From: Gammaproteobacteria bacterium
Lineage (GTDB): Bacteria > Pseudomonadota > Gammaproteobacteria > BMS3Bbin11
Assembly: GCA_030597275.1 (NCBI GenBank)
Contig: JAUVSB010000050.1
Location: 1-8,722, forward strand
Direction of reading: 5' to 3'
DNA: 8,722 nt
Shown here: in pieces, positions 6,413 through 8,722 of the stretch
Layout: each line of letters begins with the position of its first letter
Position numbering within the stretch: position 1 is the first letter of the stretch
Notes under the pieces: model-generated
Told to the model about the DNA's origin: nothing
The model's database searches: none
What the model saw: only the letters and a program-made list of their open reading frames with translations
Made by a program: the position numbers and the translations under genes

Positions 6413-7504
6413 ATGAGCAATAAGCTGTTTAATTCAATCACAGTCGGTGATCTCACATTACCTAACCGGATGGTCATGGCGCCGATGACGCGCAATCGTG
6501 CCGATCAGGACAATGCCCCGACTAATCTGAATACAAAATACTACCAGCAGCGCGCAAAAGCCGGTTTAATCATAACCGAAGCCTCGCAGGTCTCAGCGGA
6601 AGGCGTGGGCTACCCCGCCACGCCCGGCATCTATAATGAGACACAGGTGGCCGGCTGGCGTGAAGTCACCGATGCCGTGCATGCGGAAGGCGGGCACATC
6701 TTTCTTCAGCTCTGGTATTGCGGACGTATCTCACATCCGGATTTGTTACCCGACAATCAAACACCGGTCGCACCATCTGCAATACAGCCGGAAGGTGACG
6801 CGATTACTTTTGAAGGTCCAAAACCCTTTGTCACACCACGAGCACTGGAAACTGATGAAATAGCCGGTATTGTAGAGCAGTACAAACATGCGGCAGGAAT
6901 GGCTAAACAGGCAGGTTTTGATGGGGTTGAAGTGCATGCCGCAAATGGATATCTCATCGACCAGTTCCTGCGAGATGGCTCTAATCATCGAACTGATCAG
7001 TACGGTGGTAATGCTGAAAACCGTATGCACCTGCTCAATGAAGTACTCGATGCGGTATGCGAAGTTTGGCCGGCCCAACGTGTTGGGCTTAGACTGACAC
7101 CTGAAAATAGTTTCAACGCCATGTCAGATTCCGACCCACAGACGCATTTCGCCTATTTTATTTCACAGCTTAATTCACGCAAGCTGGCTTATTTGCATAT
7201 TCTGGAAGGTGACATGATAAGCAAACAGCGGAATTTCGATTACCGCAGCCTGCGTGACGGCTTTGATGGGTTTTACATGGCTAATAATGCTTATGACAAA
7301 AACCGTGCTGAAGAAAGCCTGGTTAATGGTGATTGTGACATGGTCGCTTTCGGCGTGCCCTTTTTGGCCAACCCGGACCTGGTGTACCGTTATCAAAATG
7401 ACCTGGCTTTAAACGAAGCGGATCAGGCTACTTTTTATGGCGGCGATGAACACGGCTACACAGACTATCCCTTTGCTGATGAAGCCAGTACTCAATCAGC
7501 GTAA
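6413..7504 (+). CDS. Old yellow enzyme-family FMN-dependent ene-reductase (NemA-like)
   Basis: The 363-residue protein is an FMN-dependent TIM barrel that reduces activated C=C bonds and other electrophiles (enals, maleimides, nitro compounds) with NAD(P)H in the cytosol. Visible signatures are APMTRNRA with Thr26, QLW (Gln99, Trp101), VEVHAANGY with substrate-binding His175 and Asn178 and proton-donor Tyr180, SNHRTDQYGG, and the C-terminal FYGGDEHGYTDYPF typical of the NemA/PETN-reductase branch. Two variants stand out: LWYCGR where NemA has LWHTGR, and AFGVPF where most members have Gly-Arg (Arg348 of yeast OYE1 near the flavin). The ATG has a GGAG site 7 nt upstream. The TetR gene follows after 23 nt, so the two form an operon. 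The precise substrate is unknown. Confidence 0.93.
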   Translation: MSNKLFNSITVGDLTLPNRMVMAPMTRNRADQDNAPTNLNTKYYQQRAKAGLIITEASQVSAEGVGYPATPGIYNETQVAGWREVTDAVHAEGGHIFLQLWYCGRISHPDLLPDNQTPVAPSAIQPEGDAITFEGPKPFVTPRALETDEIAGIVEQYKHAAGMAKQAGFDGVEVHAANGYLIDQFLRDGSNHRTDQYGGNAENRMHLLNEVLDAVCEVWPAQRVGLRLTPENSFNAMSDSDPQTHFAYFISQLNSRKLAYLHILEGDMISKQRNFDYRSLRDGFDGFYMANNAYDKNRAEESLVNGDCDMVAFGVPFLANPDLVYRYQNDLALNEADQATFYGGDEHGYTDYPFADEASTQSA

Positions 7505-7527
7505 GCACGCAAAGACAGGAATAAAAC

Positions 7528-8100
7528 ATGGGACACAAAGGTGAAGCACTGCGACAACGGATTATCGTAGCTGCTGACCTGCTATTTTATCAACGAGGAT
7601 ATGAAAACACTTCATTTAGCGATATAGCAAAAGACGTGGGAATCTCGCGTGGTAATTTTTATTATCACTTCAAAACCAAAGATGAAATCTTGAATGCGGT
7701 TATTGATACCCGGGTCAGCGATATCGAGCAGATGCTAAATGAATGGGGTAAACAATATCCTGATCCCAGGCAACGCATCCAGCACTACATCGATATCCTG
7801 ACCAATAATCAGGAAAATATTAAAAGTCACGGCTGCCCTATCGGCAGCCTGTGCAGTGAATTGGCAAAACAGAATCACGCCCTGCAACAAGATGCCAATA
7901 AAATGCTCACCGTACTGCGTGACTGGTTAACGGTACAGCTGAAAGAGCTTGGCCTGGGTAAAGAGGCCAGACAGACGGCAATGCACTTACTGGCCCGTTC
8001 CCAGGGAATCGCCAGCATCACCAATGCCTTTGAAGATAAGACTTTCCTGCAACAGGAAGTAAAACGTTTAAAACAATGGCTGGATGAACAAATTCAGTGA
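7528..8100 (+). CDS. TetR-family transcriptional regulator, probable sensor of the OYE operon
   Basis: The 190-residue protein has a TetR N-terminal DNA-binding domain. A helix-turn-helix runs through TSFSDIAKDVGISRGNFYYHF (about 28-48), followed by KTKDEIL. The C-terminal ligand domain contains HGCPIGSLCSELAKQN (101-116), a segment shared by a group of TetR regulators, with Cys103 and Cys109 six residues apart. An AGGA site precedes the ATG. It lies 23 nt after the ene-reductase gene in the same orientation. In E. coli NemR a cysteine in the ligand domain reacts with electrophiles and oxidants and releases DNA so that NemA is made. By analogy this protein may repress its own operon through the dyad near 6270-6285, but that role is inferred from context. 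Confidence 0.92.
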   Translation: MGHKGEALRQRIIVAADLLFYQRGYENTSFSDIAKDVGISRGNFYYHFKTKDEILNAVIDTRVSDIEQMLNEWGKQYPDPRQRIQHYIDILTNNQENIKSHGCPIGSLCSELAKQNHALQQDANKMLTVLRDWLTVQLKELGLGKEARQTAMHLLARSQGIASITNAFEDKTFLQQEVKRLKQWLDEQIQ

Positions 8101-8112
8101 TAGCGTAATAAG

Positions 8113-8130
8113 CTGGCATTGATCCGCCAG
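8113..8130 (+). terminator. Weak hairpin after the TetR gene
   Basis: CTGGC (8113-8117) can pair with GCCAG (8126-8130) around an 8-nt loop, starting 12 nt after the TetR stop. There is no downstream T-run, so this is at best a weak or factor-dependent termination signal. Confidence 0.2.
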
Positions 8131-8160
8131 TCAAATGATCACACCATGTTTATAGTCAGC

Positions 8161-8190
8161 CAACTATTATTGTATAATGGCCGATAGTTG
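8161..8190 (+). promoter_or_regulatory. Candidate desaturase promoter embedded in a dyad
   Basis: A perfect -10 TATAAT (8173-8178) lies inside an inverted repeat with 7-bp arms CAACTAT (8161-8167) and ATAGTTG (8184-8190). A smaller nested dyad ATTAT-TGT-ATAAT spans 8166-8178. The region 17 bp upstream (8150-8155) is a poor -35, so this promoter may need an activator or be repressed through the dyad. It would give a leader of about 120 nt. Confidence 0.4.
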
Positions 8191-8202
8191 AGAGGATGTC
8201 GC

Positions 8203-8230
8203 ATACCTACGTTGCGTACCTAATAGGTAT
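8203..8230 (+). repeat. Repeats in the desaturase leader
   Basis: Two near-identical 8-mers, GCATACCT (8201-8208) and GCGTACCT (8214-8221), are followed by AGGTAT (8225-8230). The second copy forms the perfect dyad TACCT-AAT-AGGTA, and the first could pair with the same AGGTAT. Two mutually exclusive hairpins are therefore possible in the transcript. Confidence 0.35.
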
Positions 8231-8307
8231 CTCAAATAATTTAAAGAACTTCTCTTCCGACCCCCTGTTTTCTCTAAAATACGCAAATCACAGATAATTA
8301 TCTTTTT

Positions 8308-8722
8308 ATGACCAATTTCTCAGTATTTAGACTCTCCGCTGACAGAATTCCTGTTGCGATTATTCTTTCAATCACCCTCCTCGACTTCTTCATATTTTTC
8401 ACCGCACAAAGCATTGCGCTACTAGCTGCTTACTGGTTGATTATGATTATTCCCAGAGGCGTAATCTGTGCATGGAATCACCATCACCAGCATCTAAGTG
8501 TTTTTAAACACAAAAGTATGAATCGAATATTGGAATTCTTTTATGCCCTACACACCGGTGTGACCACCAACCTCTGGTTCTTACATCACAACATAGGTCA
8601 CCACCGCAATTACCTCGACCAGGAGAAAGATCAAAGTCGCTGGAAAAGAAAAGATGGCAGTACCATGGGAATACTTGAATATACCGCCGAGGTAACACTA
8701 ACCGCTTACTACCGTGGTTACC
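8308..8722 (+). CDS. Fatty-acid desaturase family protein, 3' end outside the window
   Basis: The first 138 residues are present and the frame stays open to the window edge. Hydrophobic stretches at about 13-33 and 35-53 are followed by WNHHHQH (56-62) and HHNIGHH (93-99). These are the first two histidine clusters (HxxxH and HxxxHH) that hold the di-iron centre of membrane fatty-acid desaturases and hydroxylases. The third cluster, expected near the C-terminus, lies outside. Such enzymes sit in the inner membrane and introduce a double bond into acyl chains using O2 and reduced ferredoxin or cytochrome; regioselectivity cannot be read. The ATG at 8308 is the only ATG after the in-frame TAA at 8275-8277, and it lacks a clear Shine-Dalgarno. 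A separate promoter region precedes it. Confidence 0.88.
   Translation, partial: MTNFSVFRLSADRIPVAIILSITLLDFFIFFTAQSIALLAAYWLIMIIPRGVICAWNHHHQHLSVFKHKSMNRILEFFYALHTGVTTNLWFLHHNIGHHRNYLDQEKDQSRWKRKDGSTMGILEYTAEVTLTAYYRGY

Noticed and set aside
6746..7078. 110-codon minus-strand frame within the ene-reductase gene
   Set aside because: It is antisense to conserved OYE sequence and encodes no recognisable motif.

Overview
The window looks like an ordinary chromosomal segment of a gammaproteobacterium. This rests on a full-length monomeric NADP-isocitrate dehydrogenase, a YfcH/TIGR01777 epimerase, a SpoU-type RNA methyltransferase with a gammaproteobacterial look, and an old-yellow-enzyme/TetR pair. 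Moderate G+C and AT-rich intergenic regions fit, but the genus cannot be named from sequence alone. I found no rRNA, tRNA, CRISPR array, phage gene or transposase gene.

Layout: the left half reads on the minus strand. From right to left it holds a wrecked class III nucleotide cyclase gene (4734-4462), the yfcH-like epimerase (4465-3563), a 262-bp transposase-less inverted-repeat element (3296-3557), the icd promoter region, icd (3145-923), and a glycosyltransferase-like gene (904-158) 18 nt behind icd. The middle holds an unrecognised 177-aa gene on the plus strand (5037-5570), convergent with the RNA methyltransferase (6160-5636). On the right, a plus-strand operon encodes an OYE-family flavin ene-reductase (6413-7504) and a TetR-family regulator (7528-8100). 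A fatty-acid desaturase follows with its own promoter-like region and runs off the window end (8308-8722).

How the genes work together: Icd supplies 2-oxoglutarate and NADPH, and the glycosyltransferase is probably cotranscribed with it. The OYE/TetR pair is a plausible self-regulated electrophile-detoxification unit like NemA/NemR, with two cysteines in the regulator's ligand domain as candidate sensors. The most unusual parts are (a) the MITE-like element, with 31-bp perfect terminal repeats inside duplicated CTAG and two further internal hairpins, inserted one base beyond the yfcH stop codon, and (b) the cyclase remnant, in which the N-terminal catalytic start has been joined by an internal deletion to the family's C-terminal tail, leaving a promoter and a 4-nt stop/start overlap feeding the epimerase. 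No wholly new multi-gene system is evident.
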